A DNA stretch of 64,000 nucleotides from Platerodrilus igneus. Lineage: Eukaryota; Arthropoda; Insecta; Coleoptera; Lycidae. The notes beneath the pieces are model-generated. The model had not been told where the DNA came from, did not search any database, and saw only the letters and a program-made list of their open reading frames with translations. Numbering within the stretch: position 1 is the first letter of the stretch; each line of letters begins with the position of its first letter. Positions 51,919 through 64,000 of the stretch are shown here, one piece after another. The position numbers and the translations under genes are program-made. Location of the stretch: assembly GCA_036346225.1 (NCBI GenBank), contig JARFIW010001254.1:283001-347000 (forward strand). The letters run 5' to 3'.

Positions 51919-54900
51919 CGACAGAACTGGCGGTGGCGCGAAGGTCGATACGCGCCACGACGCCAAGTCGAGTAGATGCCCCACGATGCTGAGATTGAAG
52001 AACGCAATCACACGGAACATCGATTATGGACCGTGAAGAAAAAGAAAGATTTAAAAGAAGCAAGAAAATTAAATTCGCGCAATTAAATCTCGGGAAAGGA
52101 AAAGGGGCAACAAACAACTTCGTAAAGTTATTCTCCGAAAATAATATCGACATCGGGCTTATACAGGAACCGCACCTGTATAGCCACAAAATAACAGGTT
52201 TTGGGAGGGGGATTACCGTATTAAACACGGATTGCGAACGACCACGTAGCGGAATAATAATAATGGTACGTGCGTCGGAATAGTTCTAAATAATTTATCC
52301 AACGAATTTTTAACGGCGGTCGAAATCAAATCAGGGCTAAATACGTTCTACGTGATCAGCGCGTATCTTCCGCCGGTCGATTCCCGGCGGGAAAATCCTC
52401 AAACTGAGGACTTAGTAAACCAAGTCGAAGACATTTTGCGCAAAATCGGTAGGAATAAAAATTTAATCATCGGGGGAGATTTTAATGCTAAATCGCCACT
52501 GTGGGGTAGCCCTATCGAAGACCATAGGGGCTCGCAGGTTGTTGATCTTTTAACCGAGTGGGATCTTAGTGTAATAAACACTAATGATTCACCTACGTTC
52601 GAGGGGCATAGAGGCAGCAGTTTTATAGATATTACTGCAGCCTCGCACGAGATGCTAGGAATCATTTGTAATTGGAAATTAAGGTCGGACGAGGAAACGC
52701 TCTCTGACCATAAATTAATAACATGGGACGTTGAAATCAAAACAAGCGCAAACGAGCAGCTAACTATATTTCCGCGGTTCTGTAATAAAAAAGCAAATTG
52801 GGAGCGGTTTAAAGAAAAATTTGGCAAAAGTATCCCTGCGCTCGAAAATGAGCTTTTTAACTGCCGAGAGGCAGACGAAATAGAAACACTCGCGAAAAAA
52901 TTAAACGACGCGGTGGTAGACGCGTCGTCGTACTCCATGCCGCGAAAGAAAGCATTTAAAGATAGAGTACCCTGGTGGACACGAGAATTAACCGCTAAGC
53001 GGGCAGAAACGCGTAACCTAAGGCGCCGCTATCAACGCGCCTCGGGAGATATAAGAGAACAACGGAGAATACAATATAATCAAAGTTACCGCGAATATAA
53101 AATAATAATAGAAGAAACCCGAACGAATAAATTTAGAGAATTTTGCACGCGAAACTCAGAGAAGGAACCATGGGGAACCGCATACCGCGTAATTAGAAGA
53201 AAACAACAAAAAATCGCGCTCGGTAATATAAAGAAAACAAATGGCGAATACACGGACGGTTTTAAAACCACGGCGGAATATTTATTAGAAAAATTCTTCC
53301 CTTCGGATAAACCCGAGGAGAGGATGAAGAGTCGCACAATTTAGTTTGTCGGGAAGCTGCAGAGGCGCAAGGAACAGGTGCCGATAAGGCAATCTTAGTT
53401 CATGAGGTTGTCAGGGCTCTTAGGAGGATGAACCCTAAGAAGGCGCCGGGGTATGACGGAATCGCCTCAGACGCAGCTCTGGAGGCGTGCCTGTTAGCCC
53501 CGTGTGTCTTTGCCGGGTTGTTTAATCTTTGTTTAGAGAGGGGCGTATTTCCGCGTTGCTGAAAAATTCAAAACGTAAAATTTATCCCGAAACCCAAAAA
53601 GGCGGATGCGTCAGACCCGGGCAGCTATCGTCCAATTAGCTTGCTACCGGTGCTGGGGAAAGCTTTAGATCGCGTTTTGACTACGCGAGTTGAGCACTTA
53701 GTGCGAGACAGCGGCGGTTTTAACAAAGAACAGTTCGGTTTTATGGAGGGAAAGTCGACTATCGACGCATTAGAGTTCGTTGTTGGTGAAATTAAGCAGG
53801 CGAGAGATGCTAAAGAGTACTGTGTCGTTGTTGCCTTGGACATTTCAGGAGCATTTGATGCTGCCTGGTGGCCATTAATCGTTAGCGAGTTAGATCGTAG
53901 GGGTTGTTCGCAGAACTTGATGTCTTTAGTCAAGAGTTATTTCTCGGGACGATTGGCACAGGTTGAAATACCAGGTGAAGTTTTGTCGCGCGAGGTGGAA
54001 AGGGGATGCCCGCAGGGGTCATGCTCTGGTCCCACATTTTGAAAATTGTTATACGAAAGCATTTTTAGGGTCAAATTACCCACAGGATGTTCAATTGTCG
54101 GGTTTGCGGACGATACGCTTCTAATTATCAGATCGCGATTATTAATGGATATGCGTACAAAACCAAACGAGGCTCTGAATAAATTACACGAATGGTCACA
54201 GAACGTAAAACTAAAATTTAACACGTCGAAGTCGGAAGCGCTTTATTTCGGTACAAAACCAGGACAGCGACCTCCTAGGCTAGAGATAGGAGGGGAGAAA
54301 ATACCGTTCAAGGAAGCTATTACATACCTCGGGGTAAAAATTGACGATAAGTTAAATTGGAAAGCTCACGTGTAGTACGTCAAGAGCAAAGGAAGCGAAA
54401 TATCAAATAAAATGATGGCGGCGGCAAAAATAAACTGGGGTTTCAGGGGCGAATCGCTGAGGACGGTCTATGCCGGAGCAATTGAGCCGGCAATGCTGTA
54501 CGCAGCATGCGTATGGGCGGAAGGTTGTAAAGTCCGGGAGATGCGTCAATTAACGAGCGTGCAACGTATAACCGCGGTAAAGGCGGCGAGGGCATACAAG
54601 ACCACCTCCACGGAGGCGGTCCTGGTGATCAGTAGGACTCTACCTATCGAATATGTCGTTACGGAGATTAGAGATAGGAGACTTATAGATATAGGGAAAG
54701 GGCGTGAAATTATCGAAGATATTAATCTTGGTAATAGGGACGTTGCAAGAAAGATCGTGGTATCAGAGTTGGGGCACCCGGCCGATATTAGAGGAATCGA
54801 GTTTATCGAAGGTGATCGGGACGCGACGGGTATCAGAATTTACACGGACGGTTCACGTATGGTTGACGGGCAAGCAGGCGCGGCGTTTGTCGTGTTTAAG

Positions 54901-56960
54901 CAGGAAAGGATGGTGTTTCGGTTTCAAACCAAACTCGCGAACTGGAGCACTATCTTCCAGTGCGAATTGGTAGCCATACGAGAGGCTATCGATTACGTAA
55001 TAAATCACATGGGCAGAGACGATTATTATATAATCAGCGACAGTAAATCAGCGCTGACGGCATTAACTAACATGAACACCTCGACAGACCTCCAGGCGGA
55101 CGTCTGGAAAATAGCGCATACAGCGCTCGAGTTTCGACGTTTAAAGTTCTGTTGGGTTAGGTCGCACGATGGTAACGTAGGAAATGATAGGGCTGACGAA
55201 TTAGCTAAAGAGGCCGCGAAGGGCGACTTTCGGATATCACATTCGTCGATACCAAAGTATTTAATCAAAAGAAAGCTGCGCGAAAAATCAATTCGACAAT
55301 GGGAAGAGAGGTGGAACAACGCTGCCACGGGCAGGTTGACCCACAAATTCATACCGAGCATAGAAGCCAAAGGTAAGATCGAGGTTAAGCTCGATCACAA
55401 AATGGTGCAGTTGATAACATGGCACGGCGCCCTGAAGGCGTATTTACAAAGGTTTGGTTTAACCAACAGCGACCGCTGCGAATGCGGGGAGGGAACGGAG
55501 AGCGCGGAGCACGTGCTCTTCGACTGCCCGCTTGAGGCAGGTAATCGAGGGTTGGCTGATAGCAAATTAGCTATCCTAGGTCTGGCATGGCCAAAGAACC
55601 TAGAGGAAGTCGGGGAAGTGGTTAACCAGAAGGCGTTCTGGACAGCCTTAAAAGAATTTGCGGGAAGGGTCGCGAGATTAGACAATCAATGACAACCGCG
55701 TGTAAAATTCGGTGGGGTTGGTGGGAGGATTGGAAAATTTAGATTGACTTGGCATGAGTAAGGATACGAGCATAGATATAACCAAAACCTGATATTAAAA
55801 ATTAAAAAAAAAAAAACCTGATAATTATACCCAAATGTCCAATATGCACGAGAAACCCCCACACCATTAATACAATCACTGCTTATCTTCATAATTATGT
55901 GCGGAAAATCGGGAATAAATAATAACAAATAAACAATAACAAATAAATCAGAAATCCTCCTTAAATTAAATCAATAAAATAAACAAAGATAATAAAATAG
56001 AGTGAAACCGCGCATCCCCCCAGGACTTGAAAGTGAAGTGATAGTGATTGTGATTGTGATCCCCCCCCCCGAACATTTAGTGCATACCCACCAGGACTTT
56101 AGCAGTGCACCCCATCTTCCCCTTAAAAGTAAGTTACAGTTAGATGTAGGCAGACGACCAGATCTTCGGATGCTGGAGAATTTTATTATCGAGGTAAGAC
56201 TTAAATTGTGGCGGCTGTACTCGCACAAGCATTGATTTACATTAATTAGTAGTTTTGAAATAATTTAACAAGCACGTTTTGTGCGTAATGGCGCTAGCCG
56301 ACATAATGCTTGTGCGAGTGCACCTGATAAATAGGGTGATGCTTTTGCTATTTTGTGCACTGCTATATGCTTAACGCTTATTAGACATTTATTTATATAT
56401 TTATATAATTATATTTATATATATTTTATATTTACACTTTACATTTATTAGCATGTATTGTAGTATTTTGTGGCATATTTGTTTTGTTTGACGTTCTGTC
56501 GCCATTTTGGTTGCAGTATATACTTGGGAAGAAAGAGTAGATTTGTGAAGATTGTAATCATAATATAAATCAGTTAGGGAATGATAGGGAAAGCTAGGGA
56601 TGGATTTAAATTAGTTAGTTAGATCTGGATAGTTTTAAGACGACCCTTCAGGTCGCACTGGTAAGCAGAGCCGGCGTCTGCTATCCGGTATTACGGATCC
56701 CTCCCCCTCTCATTTTTTGGGTCTTGTTGATCGGGCACACTTCAAAGTCAGCGCTAGGGATACCATTATTTAAACCCTGTTTTTAGTTTTTGTTTCAATT
56801 TGTCAGATTTTTAGGTTTGTTAGATTGTTAGAGTTTGTTAGGTTTGTTAGATTTTTAGGTTTGTTAGATTTTTATTTAGTTTTTTGTTTAGGGTGGATTA
56901 ACTATGAGGTTAGAATGAATTAGAGGACTTATGAGTTTGACATCACCGTGTCCACACTGA
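51919..56960 (+). mobile_element. R1/LOA-like LINE copy 2, 5'-truncated
   Basis: Homology with copy 1 starts inside the last part of ORF1 (equivalent to about 39,015), the usual 5' truncation of LINEs. A long 3' untranslated region (55,693-56,960) contains a settled block with GGTATTACGGATCC at 56,687-56,700 and a TTTTAGGTTTGTTAGA tandem array (56,808-56,880). The precise 3' end is not resolved. Confidence 0.85.
52026..55692 (+). pseudogene. LINE copy 2 ORF2: endonuclease, RT, RNase H
   Basis: AP endonuclease ('KIKFAQLNLGKGKGATNNF', 'DIGLIQEPHLY', 'IIGGDFNAKSPLWGS', 'SSFIDITAAS', 'LSDHKLI'; 52,026-52,730) with a frameshift near 52,275. RT from about 53,346: 'MNPKKAPGYDGI', 'SYRPISLLPVLGKALD', 'VVALDISGAFDAAWW', 'GCPQGSCSGPTF', catalytic 'GFADDTLLII', with TGA stops at about 53,561 and 54,040 and a TAG at about 54,373. 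RNase H in 54,412-55,692: 'IYTDGSRMVDGQAG', 'QCELVAIREAI', 'IISDSKSALTAL', 'WVRSHDGNVGNDRADELAK'; then a C-x-C...H...C cluster 'CECGEGTESAEHVLFDC'. RNase H at the C-terminus places it in the R1/LOA/I group. The ORF1 stop overlaps its ATG. Confidence 0.92.
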
Positions 56961-56999
56961 TTTTCAAAAAAAAAATTTATACAAATATTCTTACCCGTT

Positions 57000-58924
57000 T
57001 ATTCTGCTGCAACAATCTTCAGCAGCTTCCCTGGCTAGCTCAGCTGTGCCTCTTCTCGGATACCTAAATTTACATCATTCTTCCTTCCCACTCACACATC
57101 ATTCAATAAAAGCACAAAATAATACAACAATCATATAATCTTTATTTACCGCTATTTACAAACAATCATTCACAGATATATACAGTTTGGTACACTAATT
57201 ACAACGCAATAAGTGCTATTTTTGTAAAGTCCTTGTTTTAAAATTTTAATTTCAAACACATTTAATACAATAGGAGTAGATGGGCTCCAAATAATACCCT
57301 ATATTTATTGCACACTAGAGTATGGTGAGCTCATAATAACCCAGTTTATTAATGTATGCCTTTTACCTTGCATAAAATCACTACAAAACAAATAAACCCA
57401 TGTACCCTTAACAATCCAATTTAAATTCGTAATGAAATTTAGTAAGCTTTACATACACCTTTTTTTCAATATTTAAAATACCCTCATAATTGTCAAGTAC
57501 ACGTATCTTTTCCAATACGTTAAATAACCATAAATGAACCCTTAAGTTCACTCACACATCACAAATAATTCCAACAGTTTATCAAATAACAGCAAATTCA
57601 AATGAGTTACCTGGAAAATGCTTCAAGTCCCATCTCCTTTGATGATGCTTTATCCTTCAGAACCCCTTGGCTTCGTAACTATGCGCTCTGATCTACCAGA
57701 TATATATAGATGATAACCTCAGCATACGCCGAACTCCGTGCTACCAATTACCATACCATCCCAGCTTCCAAATTCACGTATATCATACTTTTGTTTATTG
57801 CCTTATTAGCTGGTCATGGTATTAGTTGGACCTCGGTTAATTTAATTCACTCGACACTACACACGTTAATAACTACAAGGCCGCAACTTACCACGCTATA
57901 AGTGCTAATACTATTTTTACTGAATTATACAAATTTTCAATACTCACAAGCCTCTACTATTACCTCGGTTGATTATTATACGTAGTCTAAAGCGATGAAA
58001 ATACAAAGAGAGATCAGAATACAAAGAGGATGCCACCTCTCAGGCCACTCTTCACGCGAAATACTTAATTTAAAATAATACTTCTGCAAATTTTAATCTA
58101 ACTGACTTAAAGCTTCCAGAAATTTACCTCGTGGACACAATTTAATCCGAAAATTGCTTTCATCTGTCGCGTGTTCGTCCGTTGTAAAACTATCTATTTC
58201 GACCAATGATACAGTCCTGTGTCGTCATAAAACTCCGCCTGTAATATTTTTATCTCTCTCTTATGCATATTAGATGTCGCGTTCCAACCCCACTTGAGTT
58301 ATATAAAATCGATATTGCTGACCGCGTCGCCTGACTCCACGTGGATACGAACGTGCGTTTTGAAACCAATGCTTTTATACCCGTCATTATCTGTAGCATA
58401 TTATTGATCGTGCATCCTTCCGCTATTTAAGAAACTTTGTAAACTTGTTTATTCAAAGCAACTGACGGTTGGAAATATTTTCTTTGAAACTCGCGTTATT
58501 ATGCATATAAATTCGACGAAGGTAACTTTTTCAAACATGCAGGTGTTCTTAATTATTGACCGTTTAAACAACAATTCTAGGAGCTTATATTTCACGGTAT
58601 TCGATACAATTGACGTCCTTGTCTGCTACCACGAACCCTTTTGCCTTCGGATTATTGATTTTCTATACCCTGGCGTGTTTCTTAATGCTATTACACGTTG
58701 AATTAAAATAAATTAAATTAATTATGCGTTTCTATTTGTTTTTAAAAACTGGTTTTCTTTATGAACCAATTACTTTTCAATCATCAATTATAAAAATACG
58801 TCAATACTTGTCCGTTTAAATTAAATAAATGAAATAAATTTTGCGCGTAAATAAATTGTTCGTTTCTCTATACAGGGTGTTTGAAATTGCATTGCTTACC
58901 CCAAATTTAACCCTTTAAATCCAT

Positions 58925-58928
<4 letters not shown>
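57000..58928 (-). repeat. LTR of the Gypsy-2 family (-), second copy
   Basis: Aligns with 47,342-49,159 from about 57,145 onward; on - it starts TGTTATGGATTTAAAGG at 58,928. The part to about 57,000 extends past the truncation point of the first copy. No internal region is attached, so it is a solo or truncated LTR. ORFs inside it are not conserved as proteins. Confidence 0.75.

Positions 58929-58957
<29 letters not shown>
58929..58957. repeat. (TA)n microsatellite
   Basis: Joins the LTR start to the foldback element; its last TA is the likely target of that element. Confidence 0.9.
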
Positions 58958-58960
<3 letters not shown>

Positions 58961-60855
58961 GGTGAGTTTTTAGTGTGGCAACGGTCGATAACTTTGTTAT
59001 TATAAAAGCTACATAAACCAAATTTAGAGGCATATTAGGCATGTCTAAAGTGCACATTTTAAAAATATTTGGAAGCATACAGGGTGTTTCATAATTCCAG
59101 AGCATACTAAACTTATATTTTTTTAAATGGAACACCCTATATATTATTACATTTTTGAAAAGCCCATAAAAAGAGCTTTAATTTGATGTCAAATTGTATC
59201 TGTCTATTCCTTTTAGTTTTTGAGATATTCAACTGTTTTTAGAAAAAATGACACTGATTATATACATTGCCACTGCACTAATACACAACTTATGTTAATT
59301 TTCAAGATGCAGGAAATTTTACTATATACCATAGTATATTTGTAATTATCACTTTTTTGAAATTTCTTCACAGTTTACAGGGAGTGTCAGGTTTCGCAAA
59401 ATGCAATTTTTTAAATTTTTTTTAAACGGCACCCTACCAATTTTATTGCTACAATGGATAGTTCATTAAGTGTCCTTTTATTTTTGTTAAGCATTCCCTA
59501 TACCTAAATCCATTACTTTCTGAGATATTTTTGATTTTCTTCAAATTTTAAGAATGTTTTTAATTTACATAACCAAAAATAACTTACTATTGGAGAATAT
59601 GATAAAACAATTAATACATATTGATTAACAATTAACTACACTTATCCAATAACAATTTTCACTAAAGATATAACAACCTACAATAATACGCTATCAAAAG
59701 AATTCTGCCAGATCAACAATATGCATTTTATAGAAAATGTTCAAGCAAGAAATCAGGCAGGCTTTGAAAAAAATAACAATTACAATCAAAATGTCATTTA
59801 GGTTTATTAATTGTAGTGTGTTGTCATTTAACACATTATCAGTTCTGTTTTAAATGTAATCTTTGAAGGAGTTTTCAAAATGTATTTTACAGTGGAAGAA
59901 CAAATAAATATGATTTGGATATTGGGAGAAAGTTTAAGAAATGTTCTACTTGCATCAAGAATATACCAAGAGAGATATCCTGTTAAATGACAACACACTA
60001 CAATTAATAAACCTAAATGACATTTTAATTGTAATTGTTATTTTTTCAAAGCCTGCCTGATTTCCTGCTTGAACATTTTCTATAAAATGCATATTGTTGA
60101 TCTGGCAGAATTCTGTTGATAGCGTATTGTTGTAGGTTGTTATATCTTTAGTGAAAATTGTTATTGGATAAGTGTAGTTAATTGTTAATCAATATGTATT
60201 AATTGTTTTATCATATTCTCCAATAGTAAGTTATTTTTAGTTATGTAAATTAAAAACATTTATAAAATTTGAAGAAAATCAAAAATATCTCAGAAAGTAA
60301 TGGATTTAGGTATAGGGAATGCTTAACAAAAATGAAAGGGCACTTAATGAGATATCCATTGTAGCAATAAAATTGGTAGGGTGCCATTTAAAAAAAATTT
60401 TTAAAATTGCATTTTGCGAAACCTGACACACCCTGTATACTGTAAAGAAATTTTAAAAAAGTGATAATTACAAATATACTATGGTATATAGTAAATTTTT
60501 CTGCATCTTGAAAATTAACATAAGTTGTGTATTAGTGCAGTGGCAATGTATCTAATCAGGGTCATTTTTTCTAAAAACAGTTAAATATCTCAAAAACAAA
60601 AAGCAATAGACAGATACAATTTGATATCAAATTAAAGCTCTTTTTATGGGCTTTCCAAAAAGGTAATAATATATAGGGTGTTCCATTTAAAAAAATATAA
60701 GTTTAATATGCCCTGGAATTATGAAACACCGTGTATGCTTCCAAATATTTTTAAAATGTGCACTTTAGGCATGCCTAATATGCCTCTAAATTTGGTTTAT
60801 GTAGCTTTTATAATAACAAAGTTATCGACCGTTGCCACACTAAAAACTCACCCTG
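58958..60855. mobile_element. Long foldback (Tc1/mariner-like MITE) with about 877-bp inverted arms
   Basis: Arms 58,958-59,832 and 59,981-60,855 are inverted copies beginning CAGGGTGAGTTTTTAGTGTG, with TA on each side. The 148-bp loop holds a fragment of a transposase HTH. The arms contain further CAGGGTGT / ACACCCTRTATA pairs (for example near 59,078 and 59,130), as if built from stacked smaller elements. Confidence 0.85.
59880..59990 (+). pseudogene. Transposase HTH fragment (DUF4817-like), 36 aa
   Basis: 'MYFTVEEQINMIWILGESLR' and 'ASRIYQERYP' match the first helices of the DUF4817-type HTH found at the N-terminus of insect Tc/mariner-like transposases. It stops at the edge of the right arm. 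This is the only coding trace of a parental element. Confidence 0.65.
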
Positions 60856-60861
60856 TATATG

Positions 60862-63687
60862 TTTGAGGATGATTTTCTTGGGTTATAGGTCAAAACTTTA
60901 ATATAAGGTTTTACATTTTATTGTGCCATAACCTCACTCGACCATACGTACGTTTCGACTGCTTGAGCCTTTTTCAATGGTTCAGTCATTCCTATAAATT
61001 AATTTACTAATATACTAACCTACCCTTATATAATTTTGTGACTTACCCTAAACTATTCTATTTGTTATACATTTAACAACTAAATAAACTAAGCCTATTT
61101 GTATGTCATTTACAAGTACGTTAAAAATTCTTAACCTACCTTATTGTTGAATGTGTGTATATAACTGCATGTGTTGTATTAATACAAAATGTTATCCTAA
61201 ATTATCTATTATCTATTAATACATTGCTATCACTCCACTAAACCTAATCATTTATTTTAAATTATATATTTATATCTGATATTTCTCAATTTTATGTCCA
61301 TTAGTTTTATTTTATTATTATTCTTTTGTTCATTTATTTAATTAAATTATGATAGATTTTACTCAAATTTTTTATATCTATTTTGTCATTAATTGCTGTG
61401 GGATTTAATGTTATGAAAATCATTTCATATAACTCTCTCTTTCTTTGGTTTGATTAAATTTTGAATATTGTCGTTTTCTCCTAATTAAATTTGTGTTTAT
61501 TTTGTGTTTCATGTTTAGTTAGGGCGGTCGCATTGTTTTTATCATATTTGTGTACATTCAAACGTTTCTCGAGATGCTGCATGCTCTGGCCAATGTATAC
61601 ACTGTCACATCCTTCTTGGCATGGGATCTTATATACGGTGTGGGTTTTTTTATTTTTAGGTATTTTATCTTTTATTTTAGTAAATAAATTTTTATTTAGG
61701 TTAATACTTTTATGAGTTGTATCTATATCGTATTTTTAACTAGTTTTTGGATATTCTCAGATAACCCATTAATATATGGTAAAGTTATATATGTTTTGTC
61801 ATTTTTTATTTTTGTTACCACCAAAGCTATATGGTTTGCCAAAGCTTCATAAGGAAGGCATACCAATGAGATCTATTATTTCGTCCAATCAATCACCATT
61901 TAATAAATTGGCAGTGTTTTAAAAAAATATCATAAAAAATATTCTATATAAAAATGCACACTATATAAAAGATTCGTGGCAGTTCAAAAATAACATCAGT
62001 AATATTAAGATTCCTGAAAATTATTTATTAATTTCTTTAGATGTAATATCGCTATACACCAACATTCCTATCGATTTGGCATTAAATATAATTGAAAATA
62101 AATGGCAAGAGATTAAAGAATTTACCGACCTACCATTACAAGAAATAATAAAAACCACTCAACTAATTTTAGAATGAACATATTTCATTTATAGAAACAA
62201 GGTGTTTAAACAAATAAATGGTTGTGCAATGGGTATGGCTTTGTCTAGCGTGATCGCACAATTAGTGCTAGAAGAACTTGAGACAACCATTTTAAGAAAG
62301 ATTGAATTTGACATACCTGTTTTCTATAGATATGTTGATGATTGTATTTGTGCTGTTCCAATGGATAAAATAGAATATACTCTTAAATTATTTAATAGTT
62401 TTCATGAAAAACTACAATTTACCATAGAAATTGAAAAAAACAACAAACAAAATTTTCTAGCTATGACTATACACACCAAAAAGAACCAGGTACTAAAAAC
62501 TGAATGGTATAATAAGAAAACGTGGTCGGGAAGATATATCAACTACCACTCGCAACATCATATTGCCCACAAAAAGGATGTGGTAATAGGTTTGGCAGAC
62601 AGAGCCATAAAATCATCAAATCCTGAATACAGACATAAAGCAATTATAAAAGCTAAATATGCTCTTATGGAAAACAATTACCCTAAACACTTTATAGATG
62701 CAATCTTTAAAAAACAAATAAATAAATACTACAACATAACAAAAAATATAGGCGAAAATAAAAAAATGACAAAACGTATATAACTTTACCATATATTAAT
62801 GGGTTATCTGAGAATATCCAAAAACTAGTTAAAAAATACGATATAGATACAACTCATAAAAGTATTAACCTAAATAAAAATTTATTTACTAAAATAAAAG
62901 ATAAAATACCTAAAAATAAAAAAAACCCACACCGTATATAAGATCCCATGCCAAGAAGGATGTGGCAGTGTATACATTGGCCAGAGCATGCAGCATCTCG
63001 AGAAACGTTTGAATGGACACAAATATGATAAAAACAATGTGACCGCCCTAACTAAACATGAAACACAAAATAAACACAAATTTAATTACGAGAAAACGAC
63101 AATACTCAAAATTGAATCAAACCAAAGAAAAAACATTAAAAACATTAAATCCCACAGCAACTAATGACAAAATAGATATAAAAAATTTGAGTAAAATCTA
63201 TCATAATTTAATTAAATAAATGAACAAAAGAATAATAATAAAATAAAACTAATGGACATAAAATTGAGAAATATCGGATATAAATATATAATTTAAAATA
63301 AATGATTAGGTTTAGTGGAGTGATAGCAATGTATTAATAGATAATAGATAGTTTAGGATAACATTTTGTATTAATACAACACATGCAGTTATATACACAC
63401 ATTCAACAATAAGGTAGGTTAAGAATTTTTAACGTACTTGTAAATGACACGAATAGGCTTAGTTTATTTAGTTGTTAAATGCATAACAAATAGAATAGTT
63501 TAGGGTAAGTGACAAAATTATATAAGGGTAGGTTAGTATATTAGTAAATTAATTTATAGGAATGACTGAACCATTGAAAAAGGCTCAAGCAGTCGAAACG
63601 TACGTATGGTCGAGTGAGGTTATGGCACAATAAAATGTAAAACTTCATATTAATGTTTTGACCTATAACCCAAGAAAATCATCCTCA

Positions 63688-63690
<3 letters not shown>
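60862..63690 (+). mobile_element. PLE-4: Penelope-like element with an inverted partial copy at its head
   Basis: 60,862-61,809 is the inverse of about 62,790-63,690 (GIY-YIG part and tail), and the RT lies between them. This head-inverted layout is known from Penelope-like elements. The same family as PLE-3. Both ends abut TA-rich tracts. Confidence 0.85.
61811..63150 (+). pseudogene. PLE-4 reverse transcriptase and GIY-YIG endonuclease
   Basis: 'LYGLPKLHKEGIPMRSIIS', 'LLISLDVISLYTNIPIDLA', 'NGCAMGMALSSVIAQ' and intact catalytic 'FYRYVDDCICAVP' (near 62,326-62,364), thumb to 62,783, stops, then GIY-YIG 'CGSVYIGQSMQHLEKRLNG' and 'THETQ'-type His region ('ALTKHETQNKHKF') near 62,970-63,090. 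In-frame stops near 61,920 and 62,177 break the RT; the N-terminal domain is absent. The - strand 60,862-61,809 holds the mirror of the nuclease region. Confidence 0.88.

Positions 63691-63727
<37 letters not shown>
63691..63727. repeat. (TA)n microsatellite
   Basis: Between the tail of PLE-4 and the LTR starting at 63,737. Confidence 0.93.
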
Positions 63728-63731
<4 letters not shown>

Positions 63732-63736
63732 TATAT

Positions 63737-64000
63737 TGTTATGGATTAAAAGGGTTAAATTTGGGGTAAGCAATGCAATTTCAAACACCCTGTATAGAGA
63801 AACGAACAATTTATTTACGCGCAAAATTTATTTCATTTATTTAATTTAAACAGACAAGTATTGACGTATTTTTATAATTAATGATTGAAAAGTAATAGGT
63901 TCATAACGAAAACCAGTTTTTAAAAACAAATAGAAACGCATAATTAATTTAATTTATTTTAATTCAACGTGTAATAGCATTAAGAAACACACCAGGGTAT
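63737..64000 (+). repeat. LTR of the Gypsy-2 family (+), partial, runs off the window
   Basis: Starts TGTTATGGATTAAAAGGG and is the inverse of 58,665-58,928. It continues past position 64,000. Confidence 0.85.

Noticed and set aside
53561..54042. TGA codons at expected Trp positions in LINE copy 2 and PLE-2, as a hint of recoding
   Set aside because: Other stops (TAA, TAG) and frameshifts are as common in the same elements, so ordinary decay explains them.
57710..58701. ORFs of 63-66 codons in the LTR at 57,000-58,928
   Set aside because: Not kept as intact frames in the other LTR copy (47,342-49,159).

Overview
The window is a stretch of AT-rich metazoan, most likely arthropod (insect), DNA made almost entirely of nested transposable elements. 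I found no host protein-coding gene and no functional tRNA or rRNA gene. The insect reading rests on the mix of families (BEL/Pao, Gypsy, Penelope-like, RTE and R1/LOA-like LINEs, MULE, Polinton) and on TCAGT-type initiators; the species cannot be fixed from sequence alone.

Layout. 1-1,800: a shuffled remnant of one Polinton, with an intact 181-codon ORF. 2,460-3,392: a BEL/Pao gag remnant (-). 4,163-5,492 and 35,642-36,800: the two halves of one Penelope-like element (PLE-1, -), split by a Gypsy element at 5,497-35,637 with a 4-bp AGTC duplication. The Gypsy carries two further insertions. A MULE (6,377-11,599, 9-bp duplication CAGTTTTTT) sits in its 5' LTR and is itself split by a second Penelope-like element (7,621-9,290). 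A full-length Polinton/Maverick (13,375-28,821, 6-bp duplication ATCAAC, terminal repeats starting AGTAGGG) sits in its gag. Insertion order is PLE-1, then Gypsy, then MULE (later PLE-2) and Polinton.

The Polinton is the main content. It encodes a protein-primed family B DNA polymerase with spliced zinc-finger 5' exons (-) and, on the + strand, a 266-aa unknown, a phospholipase A2-like/minor capsid protein, an adenain-like protease, a penton-like minor capsid protein, a 53-aa ORF, a double-jelly-roll major capsid protein (frameshifted), a packaging ATPase with an N-terminal Psq-type helix-turn-helix, a DUF8207-like protein, a fibre-like protein, a retroviral-type integrase with a chromodomain-like tail and a 152-aa unknown. 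This is a replication, morphogenesis and integration set, so the element has the gene content of a virus-like transposon. The protease lacks an in-frame ATG but lies in the -1 frame directly after a canonical A_AAA_AAC slippery heptamer. Several promoters show TATA plus initiator at about 31 bp spacing, and a GC-rich 16-bp minisatellite upstream of the ATPase contains NRF-1/EWG-like sites.

36,426-36,724: a tRNA-derived SINE with 12-bp duplications inside PLE-1. 36,800-39,345: 5' part of an R1/LOA-like LINE. 39,346-42,540: an RTE-type LINE (-). 42,660-43,315: a Gypsy RT fragment. 43,316-45,757: nothing recognised. 45,758-49,159: (TA)n, PLE-3 (-) and an LTR (-). 49,160-51,900: decayed Gypsy (-). 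51,919 to about 56,960: second copy of the R1/LOA-like LINE. 57,000-64,000: two LTR copies in inverted orientation around (TA)n tracts, a TA-flanked foldback element holding a transposase HTH fragment, and a palindromic Penelope-like element (PLE-4).
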